Source of the DNA: Pseudomonadota bacterium
GTDB lineage: Bacteria; Pseudomonadota; Alphaproteobacteria; Paracaedibacterales; JAKBAR01
Reading direction: 5' to 3'
Assembly (NCBI GenBank): GCA_021808925.1
Contig: JAKBAR010000001.1
Span: 23,023 to 72,685, forward strand
DNA length: 49,663 bases
Shown here: positions 38,704-46,852 of the stretch, one piece after another
How the letters are laid out: the number at the start of each line of letters is the position of its first letter
How positions within the stretch are numbered: the stretch's first letter is position 1
Made by a program: the position numbers and the translations under genes
The notes under the pieces: generated by a model
Told to the model about the DNA's origin: nothing
Databases searched by the model: none
What the model saw: the letters and a program-made list of their open reading frames with translations, nothing else

Positions 38704-38822
38704 TAAAAAGTAAAAATCATTTACTGTCAACCTTTAAAAAAAATTAAAAAAATGAGGGAGAAGTGATTTAAAATGCTTTAGAATGGTTCCATTCATCCAC
38801 TCTTCAAAAAGGATTATTTTTT

Positions 38823-39506
38823 ATGCAAGGCCCTCTCGAAGTTGAGAAAAAATACCGTGTCACTAACACGGACACTATCAAAACATTTCTGCAAAATCTT
38901 CCCTTTGAAAAAGAGAAGCGCGTCGTTGATCATTATTTTGACACAAAGGACGGTTTGTTTTATCAGCACGGTATTTTCATCCGCGTACGCAATGATCTCT
39001 CGCTGGATATAAAATTTAACCCAGAGCACCTGAAAGAAGATGCGTCAAATACCCGGGGTGATCATGTCGTTTGCCACGAGTATAATATCCCCCTTCCTTT
39101 TTCAACAGTGTCTGAACAGACTTTTGAGGCCATTAACAAAGCTTTTGCGGGGCATATTTTTTTGACAAAACCCAATCCCTTTACCTTTGAAGCTTTTTTA
39201 GAAGAAAACAACCTGAGCACACTTGTTTTATTGGATAAAAAGCGCACGACCTATAGGACGGATACATTAGAGATTGCCCTTGATGAATTCAAAGATTTTG
39301 GCACATTTATTGAGTTTGAATCGAAGCAGACGCACACAACAATGGATGCTTTTTACCATGATGTTTCCCTCCTTACAGAAGATTTGAACATTGAACCCTT
39401 TGACTCAGGCTATGTGGAGTTAGCGCTTTTACAAACCAACGAGGCCTTGTACAAAACTGGAAAATACCTTATACACAAAACGAGTGATCACGCAAAAGCG
39501 GCCTAA
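38823..39506 (+). CDS. CYTH domain protein
   Basis: CYTH/triphosphate tunnel metalloenzyme-like protein of 227 aa. The signature ExExK is at residues 6-10 (LEVEKKYRV), and the YFDTKDG and IRVRND strands follow, giving the alternating charged residues that line the tunnel and bind triphosphate with Mg. Members include thiamine triphosphatase, adenylate cyclase class IV and inorganic triphosphatases; which one applies cannot be told. AAAGGAT before the ATG supports the start. It lies 52 bp before the SbtA-type permease gene on the same strand. Confidence 0.85.
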   Translation: MQGPLEVEKKYRVTNTDTIKTFLQNLPFEKEKRVVDHYFDTKDGLFYQHGIFIRVRNDLSLDIKFNPEHLKEDASNTRGDHVVCHEYNIPLPFSTVSEQTFEAINKAFAGHIFLTKPNPFTFEAFLEENNLSTLVLLDKKRTTYRTDTLEIALDEFKDFGTFIEFESKQTHTTMDAFYHDVSLLTEDLNIEPFDSGYVELALLQTNEALYKTGKYLIHKTSDHAKAA

Positions 39507-39558
39507 GTAAAGATCTCACGATCAAGAACTAAGGCGCATTTTTGAGGAGAATAGCATT

Positions 39559-40521
39559 GTGGATGGTTCGATAGCGCATCTTTTGACGACGAATCTTTTG
39601 TCGCCCATGGTGCTTGCCTTTGTCCTTGGTGTATTTGCAACGTTTGCTAAAAGCGATCTTAAGTTCCCAGAACCTATTTACACGATTTTATCAATCTATC
39701 TGCTTCTTGCGATCGGTATAAAGGGCGGGGTTACGCTTTCCCACACACCTCTTAGCACCCTTGGGGGTCCTCTCCTTGCGACGCTTATTTTAAGCTTTAT
39801 GCTCCCTCTTTTGGCTTTTTATAGTTTGCGCTTTTTTAAATATTCTAAAATTGATGCGGCAGCCCTTGCAGCACACTTTGGCTCTGTTTCTGTGATTACT
39901 TTTATTGCGAGTCAGGTTTTTGTTGAAACCATGGGCTACCCCTCGGATAAATATCTCACAGCGCTCTTAGCGATTCTCGAGGTTCCAGCCATTATTATAG
40001 CCCTCCTCCTCGCCCGCACCAATAATGCATTGCCCCTCGCCCAAGAAGTCAGTCGCATTTTGACGAGTAAAAGTATTTTGCTTCTTATTGGGGGCCTTGT
40101 GATTGGATTTCTTTCAGGGGAAAAAGGCCTTGAACGCATTGCACCACTTTTTGTTAACCCCTTTCAAGGAATGCTTGTGCTTTTTTTGCTTGAGATGGGC
40201 CTTGTCGCCGGACATAAACTCGTCGAGTCCCGCCGTGTTCCGCTCAGCCTTATTGTTGCAGGAGTTGTTTTACCTATGATTAATGGAGGCATCGGCGTGT
40301 GCCTTGCCAAGGCGTGTGGCATGAGCATTGGCACAGCGACCGTTTTCGCCACTCTTGCCGCCAGTGCATCCTATATTGCCGCCCCCGCAGCCGTACGTAT
40401 GGCTCTTCCCGCAGCTAACCCTGGTTATTATCTCACGGCCTCACTCGCGATTACATTTCCCTTTAACCTCAGCCTCGGCATCCCGCTTTATCACAAGCTT
40501 GCCCTCGAGCTTTTGCATTAA
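39559..40521 (+). CDS. SbtA-type sodium-dependent bicarbonate transporter family permease
   Basis: Membrane protein of 320 aa with about ten hydrophobic helices. The N-terminal LLSPMVLAFVLGVFAT, the LLAIGIKGG turn, AAHFGSVSVITF and a late SYIAAPAAVRMALPAANPG match the SbtA family (formerly DUF897), whose cyanobacterial members import bicarbonate with sodium. Function outside cyanobacteria is less certain. The start is GTG at 39559 with GAGGAG 9 nt upstream; the nearby ATG at 39563 is out of frame. No PII-like SbtB gene is adjacent. Confidence 0.85.
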   Translation: MDGSIAHLLTTNLLSPMVLAFVLGVFATFAKSDLKFPEPIYTILSIYLLLAIGIKGGVTLSHTPLSTLGGPLLATLILSFMLPLLAFYSLRFFKYSKIDAAALAAHFGSVSVITFIASQVFVETMGYPSDKYLTALLAILEVPAIIIALLLARTNNALPLAQEVSRILTSKSILLLIGGLVIGFLSGEKGLERIAPLFVNPFQGMLVLFLLEMGLVAGHKLVESRRVPLSLIVAGVVLPMINGGIGVCLAKACGMSIGTATVFATLAASASYIAAPAAVRMALPAANPGYYLTASLAITFPFNLSLGIPLYHKLALELLH

Positions 40522-40548
40522 AAAATCACCCGAGAAAAGTAAAATTTT

Positions 40549-41238
40549 TCACTCTTTATCTTTCTCAAAATCCTCAAATGTAATGCCGTTCTCTTTGGCA
40601 ATCTTTTTAATTGTGTTAAACAAATCTTTCGCATTTTTTATCCCTTTTTCAGCAAGAGCTTTTTTAGAGATCTCAAACTCACCGCCCATTTCATCACCGT
40701 CTGTTGCATATTCTTTCTCAAATTCCTCATACACTTTTTTTGCATAGTCACTTGGAACATTTTCCTTAAAAAGATAATCATCCAAATACTTTGTCTCTGG
40801 CTTATCCACAAAAAAGAACCATCCCGAATCATCAATTCCCTTTAAAGTCATTCCTGCTGCTAAGTTTTTCTTTATCGAGGGATAGTTTATAGGATCAACT
40901 TTCGTATAAACACCTTCTGCATCTGTTCGCTTTTTTAACAACTGATCAATGCATCGGCGTTGTATTTTGGGCCCCCACCCTTTTCCTCTGTACGCTTTAT
41001 TAATCTCTGATGCTAAATAAAACACCCGAGTTTCGTCTTCTGGGTTCAAAATAAACATAAATGTGCCAATCCAATTGCCCTCATTATCTGTCGCCACACA
41101 ATTCGTCGTTTTATTGCTAACTTTGCTAAACTCAATCGTAAAATCATTTTTTTTCTCAGAAATGTTTTTTTCATCACTCCCCAAAGCCGCAGAGATCATT
41201 CCCCAAAACATAAAAAGCCATACGCTTATTTTTTTCAT
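40549..41238 (-). CDS. Exported GNAT-acetyltransferase-like protein
   Basis: Protein of 229 aa with a convincing signal peptide (MKKISVWLFMFWGMISAALG, cut after ALG). The mature part resembles a RimJ/RimL-type GNAT domain: FYLASEINKAYRGKGWGPKI (residues 74-91) carries the acetyl-CoA pyrophosphate loop R-G-K-G-x-G, and DPINYPSIKKNLAAGMTLKG (115-134) matches the N-x-x-S-I-x-x-x-x-x-x-G-M/F region. An added helical, Glu/Lys-rich C-terminal part (about 150-229) is not GNAT. Acetyl-CoA is cytoplasmic, so an exported GNAT is odd and suggests action in a host cell or a degenerate fold. ATG at 41238 is directly preceded by GAGG; see the leader finding. Confidence 0.7.
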   Translation of the reverse strand: MKKISVWLFMFWGMISAALGSDEKNISEKKNDFTIEFSKVSNKTTNCVATDNEGNWIGTFMFILNPEDETRVFYLASEINKAYRGKGWGPKIQRRCIDQLLKKRTDAEGVYTKVDPINYPSIKKNLAAGMTLKGIDDSGWFFFVDKPETKYLDDYLFKENVPSDYAKKVYEEFEKEYATDGDEMGGEFEISKKALAEKGIKNAKDLFNTIKKIAKENGITFEDFEKDKE

Positions 41239-41294
41239 CCTCAAGCATCCATAAACTATATTTCGTTAGGATCACCTCCCAATCATCAAAGAAA

Positions 41295-41313
41295 ATCATA
41301 AAGAAAACGTTAA
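41295..41313 (-). promoter_or_regulatory. Putative promoter and TTAACGTTT motif of the exported GNAT gene
   Basis: On the minus strand TTAACGTTT (41313-41305) is followed after 4 nt by TATGAT (41300-41295), a good -10. It lies just past the secA terminator, where a new promoter would be expected. Confidence 0.45.
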
Positions 41314-41322
41314 AATATTTAT

Positions 41323-41359
41323 AAAAAAAAGCTGACCCCCTCTTTTGAAAGGATCAGCT
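41323..41359 (-). terminator. Intrinsic terminator of secA
   Basis: On the minus strand AGCTGATCC (41359-41351) pairs with GGGTCAGCT (41338-41330) with one G-U pair and a 12-nt loop, followed by eight T. Confidence 0.88.
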
Positions 41360-41380
41360 CGCACAGAACACAGTAATCAT

Positions 41381-44281
41381 TTATTTTTTAGTTAAATCGC
41401 CATGGCAATGCTTAAATTTCTTTCCGCTGCCACAAGGACAATCAGCCGTGCGTTGAACCATTCCCCATGTGGACGGATCCTTCGGGTCCATCTTTGATGG
41501 TGCAGACGCTGATTTAGGCGTTGCCGCTTTTTTCGTTGATGTTTTTTTAGGCGCAGCTTCGGTTGTGTTTTTCTTAGCCTGAGAAGCATTTGCTGCCTTT
41601 AGAGGTTTGCGCGCAGCCGTTTTTGGTTTTTTAGTTACCTCTGGCATCATTTGAAGATCACTCAAAGCACGTGTCACTGAATTAAGTAAATGAGGTGCTG
41701 AAGGTGTCTTAAGTTCCTCGTCACTCCCTCCCCAATCTGGGAGAAGCTCTTCAAGATCAGACAAATCCATATCTGGAAGGAGATCTTCCAAGGATTTTTT
41801 CGATGTGTGCGACATATCAAAACGCATCAAAATACCTGTGACGTCCTCACGCAAATGACGAAGCATCGTATGGAAAAGATTAAAGGCCTCACGTTTATAC
41901 TCATTAAGCGGATTATTTTGCGCATACGCACGCAAGTTAATTCCCTGGCGCAAGTGATCAAGCACAAGCAGATGTTCTTTCCACACAGCATCAAGAGTAC
42001 GCAACACAACGGATTTTTCAGCATCGCGAAGGTGCTCTGTGCCACTCTCCACCTCTTTTGCCTTATACGCTTTGTCCACAGCATCCAAGAGACGCTCACG
42101 GATTTCTCCTTCAGAAACGCCATCAACTTCCACCCATTTTTTAATATCGAGCGTCAGGCTAAAGATCCGCTCTACTATTGCCTCAAGGCCGCTAACATCC
42201 CATTGCTCTGCCAATGTATCTGCAGGAATATGATCATTAACAAGATCCTCCACAAGCTCATGACGCATGGCATCAACCATCTCGGAGATATCATCCGCTT
42301 TCATAATTTCAAGACGCTGTTGATACACAATTTTGCGCTGATCACTCATCACATCATCATAGCGGAGCAAGTGCTTGCGAATATCAAAGTTACGCGCCTC
42401 AACTTTTTGCTGCGCACGCTCAAGCGCCTTGCTAATCCAGCCATGAGAAATGGCTTCCCCTTCTTTTACACCTAAACGGCGGAGCATCGAATCAAGACGC
42501 TCGGAGCCAAAAATGCGCATGAGATCGTCCTCGAGAGACACATAAAATTTTGATCCACCGGGATCACCTTGGCGCCCGGAACGACCGCGCAGCTGGTTAT
42601 CAATACGGCGGCTTTCATGACGCTCTGTACCAATCACAAAAAGCCCACCCGCTTTTTTCACTGTTTCCTCATCAAGCGCATGCTGTGCACGAATTTCACG
42701 CTCACGCTCAGCGCGCAATTGCTCATCCTCAATGCGTGAAAGCGCATGCTCTAGTTGCATATCGAGGTTTCCACCCAGTTTAATATCTGTACCACGCCCC
42801 GCCATGTTCGTTGCAATGGTTACAGCCCCCGGACAACCAGCTTGAGAGATAATCAAAGACTCTTGCTCGTGTTGGCGTGCATTCAAAACCTGATGGGGAA
42901 TTTTCTCTTTTTTCAAAAGCTCAGACAAGACCTCGGACTTTTCAATGCTAATGGTACCGACAAGCAGTGGCTGATGTTTGGCATGACGCTCTTTAATCAG
43001 TTCAATCACAGCAGCATATTTTTCACGCGCTGTCAGATAAACATCATCCTCCATATCCATACGAATCACAGGAACATTCGTTGGAATTTCTGCAACGTGG
43101 AGTTTATAAATCTCCTCAAACTCTGCAGCTTCTGTCATGGCCGTACCCGTCATACAACCTAGTTTTTTATAGAGACGAAAATAATTTTGATAGGTAATCG
43201 ACGCCAGTGTTTGATTTTCCATTTCAACATCAACACCTTCTTTTGCCTCAAGCGCTTGGTGCAATCCATCAGAATAACGACGCCCATCCATCATGCGCCC
43301 TGTGAACTCATCAATGATCACAACCTCGCCATCTTTGACGATATAATCCACATCCCGCGCAAACATATGGTGAGCACGCAATGCTGAGTTCATATGGTGG
43401 ACAAGACTAATATTTTGCACATCATAAAGGGTTTCACCACGCAGCATACCAGAATCTCTAAAAAGATTTTCCATGCGCTCCATACCCGCATCCGTCAACA
43501 TCACTGTGCGTTGCTTTTCGTCTTTTTCAAAGTCCCCTTCAACCAAATTGCGAATCAGCACATCCACTTTTTCATAAAGATCGGAGGAGTCTTCTGCAGA
43601 GCCAGAGATAATAAGAGGGGTACGTGCTTCATCAATAAGGATACTGTCTGCCTCGTCCACAATCGCGAAGTTAAAAGGGCGCTGCACCATCTCAGAAAGG
43701 CGAAACTTCATATTATCGCGCAAATAGTCAAAACCAAATTCGTGGTTTGTTCCATACGTCACGTCTGCAGCATAAGCGTCACGACGTTGACGATCACTAA
43801 TACCATGCACGACACATCCTACGGTGAGGCCAAGAAAATGATAGAGTTTCCCTGCCCAGGCAGAGTCACGCGAAGCCAAATAGTCATTAACGGTGACAAG
43901 GTGAACGCCTTCGCCTGATAAAGCATTCAAATACACGGCCAGCGTTGCCACGAATGTTTTACCCTCACCGGTTTTCATTTCAGAAATCATGCCCTTGTGC
44001 AAGACAATACCACCCACCATCTGCACATCAAAAAGACGCATGCCATACACGCGCTTACCCGCCTCACGCACAACAGCAAAGGCCTCGACAAGAAGATCGT
44101 CCAGCGTTTCGCCTGCCTTCAAACGCTCCTTAAACTCAGCGGTTTTTCCTTGCAGCTCTTCATCGGATAGCTTCTCAAGCACAGGCTCAAGGTCCTTAAT
44201 CTGCTCTACTGTTTTTTTCGTTTTTTTAAGAAACCGATCATTAGCGGATCCGAAGATGGTCTTTAGAAGATGAGATAACAT
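41381..44281 (-). CDS. secA: Preprotein translocase ATPase SecA
   Basis: SecA (966 aa) drives secretory proteins through SecYEG. The DEAD-like motor has [17 protein letters not shown] (Walker A), [20 protein letters not shown] (Walker B) and [16 protein letters not shown] (motif V/VI area), with the preprotein-binding, wing and helical scaffold domains between. A Lys/Ala-rich linker leads to the C-terminal zinc motif [14 protein letters not shown] (SEC-C), which binds SecB. AAAGGACG precedes the ATG. Divergent from the parvulin lipoprotein gene, a common alphaproteobacterial pairing. All the exported proteins noted here should pass through it. Confidence 0.98.
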   Translation of the reverse strand: MLSHLLKTIFGSANDRFLKKTKKTVEQIKDLEPVLEKLSDEELQGKTAEFKERLKAGETLDDLLVEAFAVVREAGKRVYGMRLFDVQMVGGIVLHKGMISEMKTGEGKTFVATLAVYLNALSGEGVHLVTVNDYLASRDSAWAGKLYHFLGLTVGCVVHGISDRQRRDAYAADVTYGTNHEFGFDYLRDNMKFRLSEMVQRPFNFAIVDEADSILIDEARTPLIISGSAEDSSDLYEKVDVLIRNLVEGDFEKDEKQRTVMLTDAGMERMENLFRDSGMLRGETLYDVQNISLVHHMNSALRAHHMFARDVDYIVKDGEVVIIDEFTGRMMDGRRYSDGLHQALEAKEGVDVEMENQTLASITYQNYFRLYKKLGCMTGTAMTEAAEFEEIYKLHVAEIPTNVPVIRMDMEDDVYLTAREKYAAVIELIKERHAKHQPLLVGTISIEKSEVLSELLKKEKIPHQVLNARQHEQESLIISQAGCPGAVTIATNMAGRGTDIKLGGNLDMQLEHALSRIEDEQLRAEREREIRAQHALDEETVKKAGGLFVIGTERHESRRIDNQLRGRSGRQGDPGGSKFYVSLEDDLMRIFGSERLDSMLRRLGVKEGEAISHGWISKALERAQQKVEARNFDIRKHLLRYDDVMSDQRKIVYQQRLEIMKADDISEMVDAMRHELVEDLVNDHIPADTLAEQWDVSGLEAIVERIFSLTLDIKKWVEVDGVSEGEIRERLLDAVDKAYKAKEVESGTEHLRDAEKSVVLRTLDAVWKEHLLVLDHLRQGINLRAYAQNNPLNEYKREAFNLFHTMLRHLREDVTGILMRFDMSHTSKKSLEDLLPDMDLSDLEELLPDWGGSDEELKTPSAPHLLNSVTRALSDLQMMPEVTKKPKTAARKPLKAANASQAKKNTTEAAPKKTSTKKAATPKSASAPSKMDPKDPSTWGMVQRTADCPCGSGKKFKHCHGDLTKK

Positions 44282-44430
44282 TAAATAACGTCCTTTGAAT
44301 TTTTGTTGCTTCTATGTATCAAAATAGAAAACTATTTCGCTTGAGGTGCTTTTTCCCTCTTGCCCTTATCTTAATTGTGTCCTAGAAAAGACTCAATGGT
44401 ATTAATATTTTTAACAAAGGAAATCGACAG

Positions 44431-45654
44431 ATGCGAGCCTTTTTATCATCATCGCCCATTTTAGCTCTCTTTTTAACCGTAGCTCTCCCCTTCTCACTTG
44501 CAGGTTGCAATGAGGAGAAAGAAAAGAAATCCACAGACACTCAAAAAGAATCCACCACAAAAGCAAAGGCTGAAGCACCTAAAACAGATGAAAAAAAATC
44601 TGTAGAAGCTAAACCTGCAGAAGCTAAAGTTGATGCTAAGAATGAAGCGCCAAAAGCATCTGGTCAAAATTTTAAACTTGACCAAGACGCGGATGAGCCT
44701 GCTCTTAAAACCCTCGCGAAGCTTGATCCAAAGCAAGTTGTTGCACGCGTTGAAGGTGATGAAATCACTGTTGCTCAGCTGATTGATGCGCTTAAAGCAG
44801 CCCCCGATCAAGTGAGGGCTCTCCCCCTTTCGAAAGTTTATATATCCATGGTCAAACGCCTTCGCGATATGCGCGCCCTTGTGGATGCCGCCAATAAAGC
44901 GGGCGTTGATAAGATTCCCGAGGTTCAAAAGAAAATGCAAGAAGCCTCGGAAGCTGTCAAAGTTAAATATTTCGTTGATGAAAAACTCAATGCAAAAATC
45001 ACACCTGAGTTTCTCAAAAAGCAATTTGATGAATTCATGAAAATCTATAAAAAAGACGGAAAATCCGAAAAAGAATTCCGCTTGATGGTCACCATTGTCA
45101 AGGACAAAGCCGCAGCCGAAGCCCTGCTTGCACGCGCCAAAAAAGGTGAAAAATTCGAAGATCTTGTTGCCCTTTCCACAGATGATAAAGTTAAAGAAAC
45201 AAAAGGAGAGCTTGGCTATGTGCGCTTTAGCGAACTCCCCAAGGATCTTGCTGAAAAAATCCAAAAAGCGGCTGCGGGCGTTGTCATTGATTCTGCCGTT
45301 GAGCTTGGCAAGGATAAATGGGCTGTGTTCAAAAAAATGGATCAGCGCGATGTCCCCGATCCAACCTTCGAGGAAGTAGCGCCTGACCTTAAAAAAGTTG
45401 TGATGCCACAGTTCTTTGCCGAGGTATTGACCGATGTTCTTAAAGATACAAAGTCAGAGCTGATTGATTACAAGACGGGCTTGCCTATGGATGAAAAGGC
45501 TGAAGAGGCAAAGGCAAAAGCAGCCGCCGAAGAGATGGCTAAATCTCAAACAACTGCGGACTCCGCATCAACAGAGGCAACAGCGCCTGAGTCAACTGCA
45601 TCTTCTCCAGAGAAAAAAGCAGAAGCGGCACCTGCCACAGAAGCCAAAAAATAG
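44431..45654 (+). CDS. Parvulin-type peptidyl-prolyl isomerase lipoprotein
   Basis: Protein of 407 aa with a lipoprotein signal peptide and lipobox LAGC (Cys26). A low-complexity Lys/Glu/Ala spacer (27-80) is followed by a SurA_N-like helical region (about 90-200) and a PpiC-type rotamase domain (about 210-300: LMVTIVKDKAAAEALL, KGELGYVRFSELP). It likely assists folding of exported proteins at the membrane, like PrsA or SurA. The C-terminus is another Ala/Glu/Lys/Ser low-complexity tail. AAAGGAAATCG before the ATG; divergent from secA; followed by a strong terminator. Confidence 0.9.
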   Translation: MRAFLSSSPILALFLTVALPFSLAGCNEEKEKKSTDTQKESTTKAKAEAPKTDEKKSVEAKPAEAKVDAKNEAPKASGQNFKLDQDADEPALKTLAKLDPKQVVARVEGDEITVAQLIDALKAAPDQVRALPLSKVYISMVKRLRDMRALVDAANKAGVDKIPEVQKKMQEASEAVKVKYFVDEKLNAKITPEFLKKQFDEFMKIYKKDGKSEKEFRLMVTIVKDKAAAEALLARAKKGEKFEDLVALSTDDKVKETKGELGYVRFSELPKDLAEKIQKAAAGVVIDSAVELGKDKWAVFKKMDQRDVPDPTFEEVAPDLKKVVMPQFFAEVLTDVLKDTKSELIDYKTGLPMDEKAEEAKAKAAAEEMAKSQTTADSASTEATAPESTASSPEKKAEAAPATEAKK

Positions 45655-45669
45655 TCATCAAAGAAGGCT

Positions 45670-45713
45670 CATCCCCTCAGAAAAATCTCAGGGGATGGGG
45701 ATTTTTATTTTTT
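45670..45713 (+). terminator. Intrinsic terminator of the parvulin gene
   Basis: CATCCCCT (45670-45677) pairs with AGGGGATG (45690-45697); the inner AGA/TCT can extend it. TTTTTATTTTTT follows at 45702-45713, running into the end of the convergent exported-protein gene. Confidence 0.85.
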
Positions 45714-46283
45714 ACCAAGAATTTTTCCTACTTTTTCTTTGAATTCTTTGTTTAGATTTTTTATTTCGTAAATCTGTTTGAGTGCATCACCCACATTTTT
45801 ATTCAAAAGCCTTTGCTTTTTCTCCTTATAACGAGGATTATTGTTATCCCCTCCAAATAAATTTATCACAACAGAGTACTCAGGATTTTTAACCGATTGG
45901 TTCGCAGCCTCCTCAAAAAGCTTCACAAAATTGACATCATCAATACCCTTCACATCACTGCCTGTGACGACGTTATAAAGCTCTACCACCTTGTCATTGG
46001 GGATGACTTCAGTCCCCTCAAAAAACTTAAAAATCTTTTTCTTTCGCTCAATCTCTTTTTTCTCTTTATCTTTCTCGTTGTCTTCTTTTTTATTCTTTAA
46101 ATCAATGATATTTTTATTTTTGTTCAGATTAAGATCTTTTTCATCCTCCTCATTCTTTTGATTTTCTTCTTTCTTCTTCAGTGTTATTTTTCCCTTATAG
46201 TTGGAAAAAAGGGGAACATCACCGCTTGCGTAGACACCTTGCGTCATAAGCAGCACTGCAAATGAAGTTATTATTTTTTTCAT
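45705..46283 (-). CDS. Unknown exported protein
   Basis: I do not recognise this 192 aa protein. It has a signal peptide (MKKIITSFAVLLMTQGVYAS, cut probably after YAS). Residues 33-85 are a highly charged Lys/Glu/Asn/Asp stretch, likely coiled coil or disordered; the rest (FKFFEGTEVIPNDKVVELYN onwards) looks like a small helical domain, ending in Lys-rich helices. GAGAAGG lies about 10 nt before the ATG. Its end overlaps the terminator of the convergent parvulin gene. It shares the TTAACGTTT upstream motif with the genes at 38646 and 41238. Confidence 0.75.
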   Translation of the reverse strand: MKKIITSFAVLLMTQGVYASGDVPLFSNYKGKITLKKKEENQKNEEDEKDLNLNKNKNIIDLKNKKEDNEKDKEKKEIERKKKIFKFFEGTEVIPNDKVVELYNVVTGSDVKGIDDVNFVKLFEEAANQSVKNPEYSVVINLFGGDNNNPRYKEKKQRLLNKNVGDALKQIYEIKNLNKEFKEKVGKILGKK

Positions 46284-46330
46284 GGGTAAAACCTTCTCTT
46301 TATTTTTGATTATCTCTACTTTGTTCGTAT

Positions 46331-46348
46331 TTTTATTCTAAACGTTAA
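46331..46348 (-). promoter_or_regulatory. TTAACGTTT motif upstream of the 46283 gene
   Basis: On the minus strand TTAACGTTT (46348-46340) lies 57 nt before the ATG. A TAAAAA -10-like hexamer starts 4 nt downstream (46336-46331), and TAGAAT overlaps the motif end as an alternative. The promoter call is weak; the motif match is exact. Confidence 0.4.
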
Positions 46349-46415
46349 AAAGTTAATAAACCATGAAAAACGCTAAAAAACGACAAGAAGCATGCTTTTA
46401 AGATAAACTTAACAC

Positions 46416-46444
46416 TTGGCAAGTTATCCTATTTCCTATATAAA
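46416..46444 (+). promoter_or_regulatory. Promoter of tRNA-Pro
   Basis: TTGGCA (46416-46421) and TATAAA (46439-46444) are spaced by 17 bp, and the -10 ends 9 nt before the mature tRNA 5' end, as expected for a housekeeping sigma-70-type promoter. Confidence 0.65.
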
Positions 46445-46453
46445 CAAAGTCAT

Positions 46454-46530
46454 CGGGGCGTAGCGCAGCCTGGTAGCGCGCCTGCTTTGGGAGCAGGATG
46501 TCGTAGGTTCAAATCCTATCGCCCCGACCA
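46454..46530 (+). tRNA. tRNA-Pro (anticodon TGG)
   Basis: A 77-nt cloverleaf with encoded CCA. Acceptor arms CGGGGCG and CGCCCCG pair fully, the anticodon stem is CCTGC/GCAGG with loop TTTGGGA (anticodon TGG at 46488-46490, reading CCA and other CCN codons), and the T-loop GGTTCAAATCC is standard. The T arm (GTAGG/CCTAT region) also fits. Confidence 0.97.
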
Positions 46531-46549
46531 AATCCTATGGAGATTTTTT

Positions 46550-46846
46550 ATGCAAGATGTGCGTCTCTATCAACCCTCCAAAACAGCAATGCAATCAGGA
46601 AAAGCAAAAACACATGGCTGGGTTTTAAAAAGCTCCCACCCTGAGTCTCTTTTTAGTGATAACGTTATGGGCTGGACAGGCACGACAGACACAGCCTATG
46701 AGGTAGATATACGCTTTGATACCCTTGAGGAAGCGATGATTTACTGCAAAAAAAAGAATCTTACCCCCCACATTATTACAGAGCCTTTCAATGCACCTCC
46801 CCCCAAAAGCTACGGTGATAATTTTACCAAAGGCTATAGGTATTAG
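46550..46846 (+). CDS. Complex I NDUFS4-like subunit (ETC complex I subunit)
   Basis: Small protein of 98 aa of the family of mitochondrial NADH dehydrogenase Fe-S protein 4 (NDUFS4, 18 kDa). Family marks: QSGKAKTHGWVL, the LMGWTGTTDT-like turn (here NVMGWTGTTDT), FDTLEEAMIYCKKK and the proline-rich PPPKSYGDNF. In mitochondria it stabilises the NADH-oxidising module; bacterial homologues are essentially alphaproteobacterial. The ATG at 46550 follows GGAG; the open frame before it runs through the tRNA and is not coding. It is 6 bp upstream of tgt and 19 bp behind the tRNA. Confidence 0.92.
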   Translation: MQDVRLYQPSKTAMQSGKAKTHGWVLKSSHPESLFSDNVMGWTGTTDTAYEVDIRFDTLEEAMIYCKKKNLTPHIITEPFNAPPPKSYGDNFTKGYRY

Positions 46847-46852
46847 ACATTC

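Noticed and set aside
41269-41280. GGATCACCTCC, identical to the 3' end of 16S rRNA
   Set aside because: Only 11-12 nt match and no other rRNA sequence is nearby; it is better read as a ribosome-binding site on the minus strand.
44494-45264. 256-codon minus-strand frame opposite the parvulin gene
   Set aside because: Phe/Ile/Cys-rich product arising from Lys/Glu-rich codons on the other strand.
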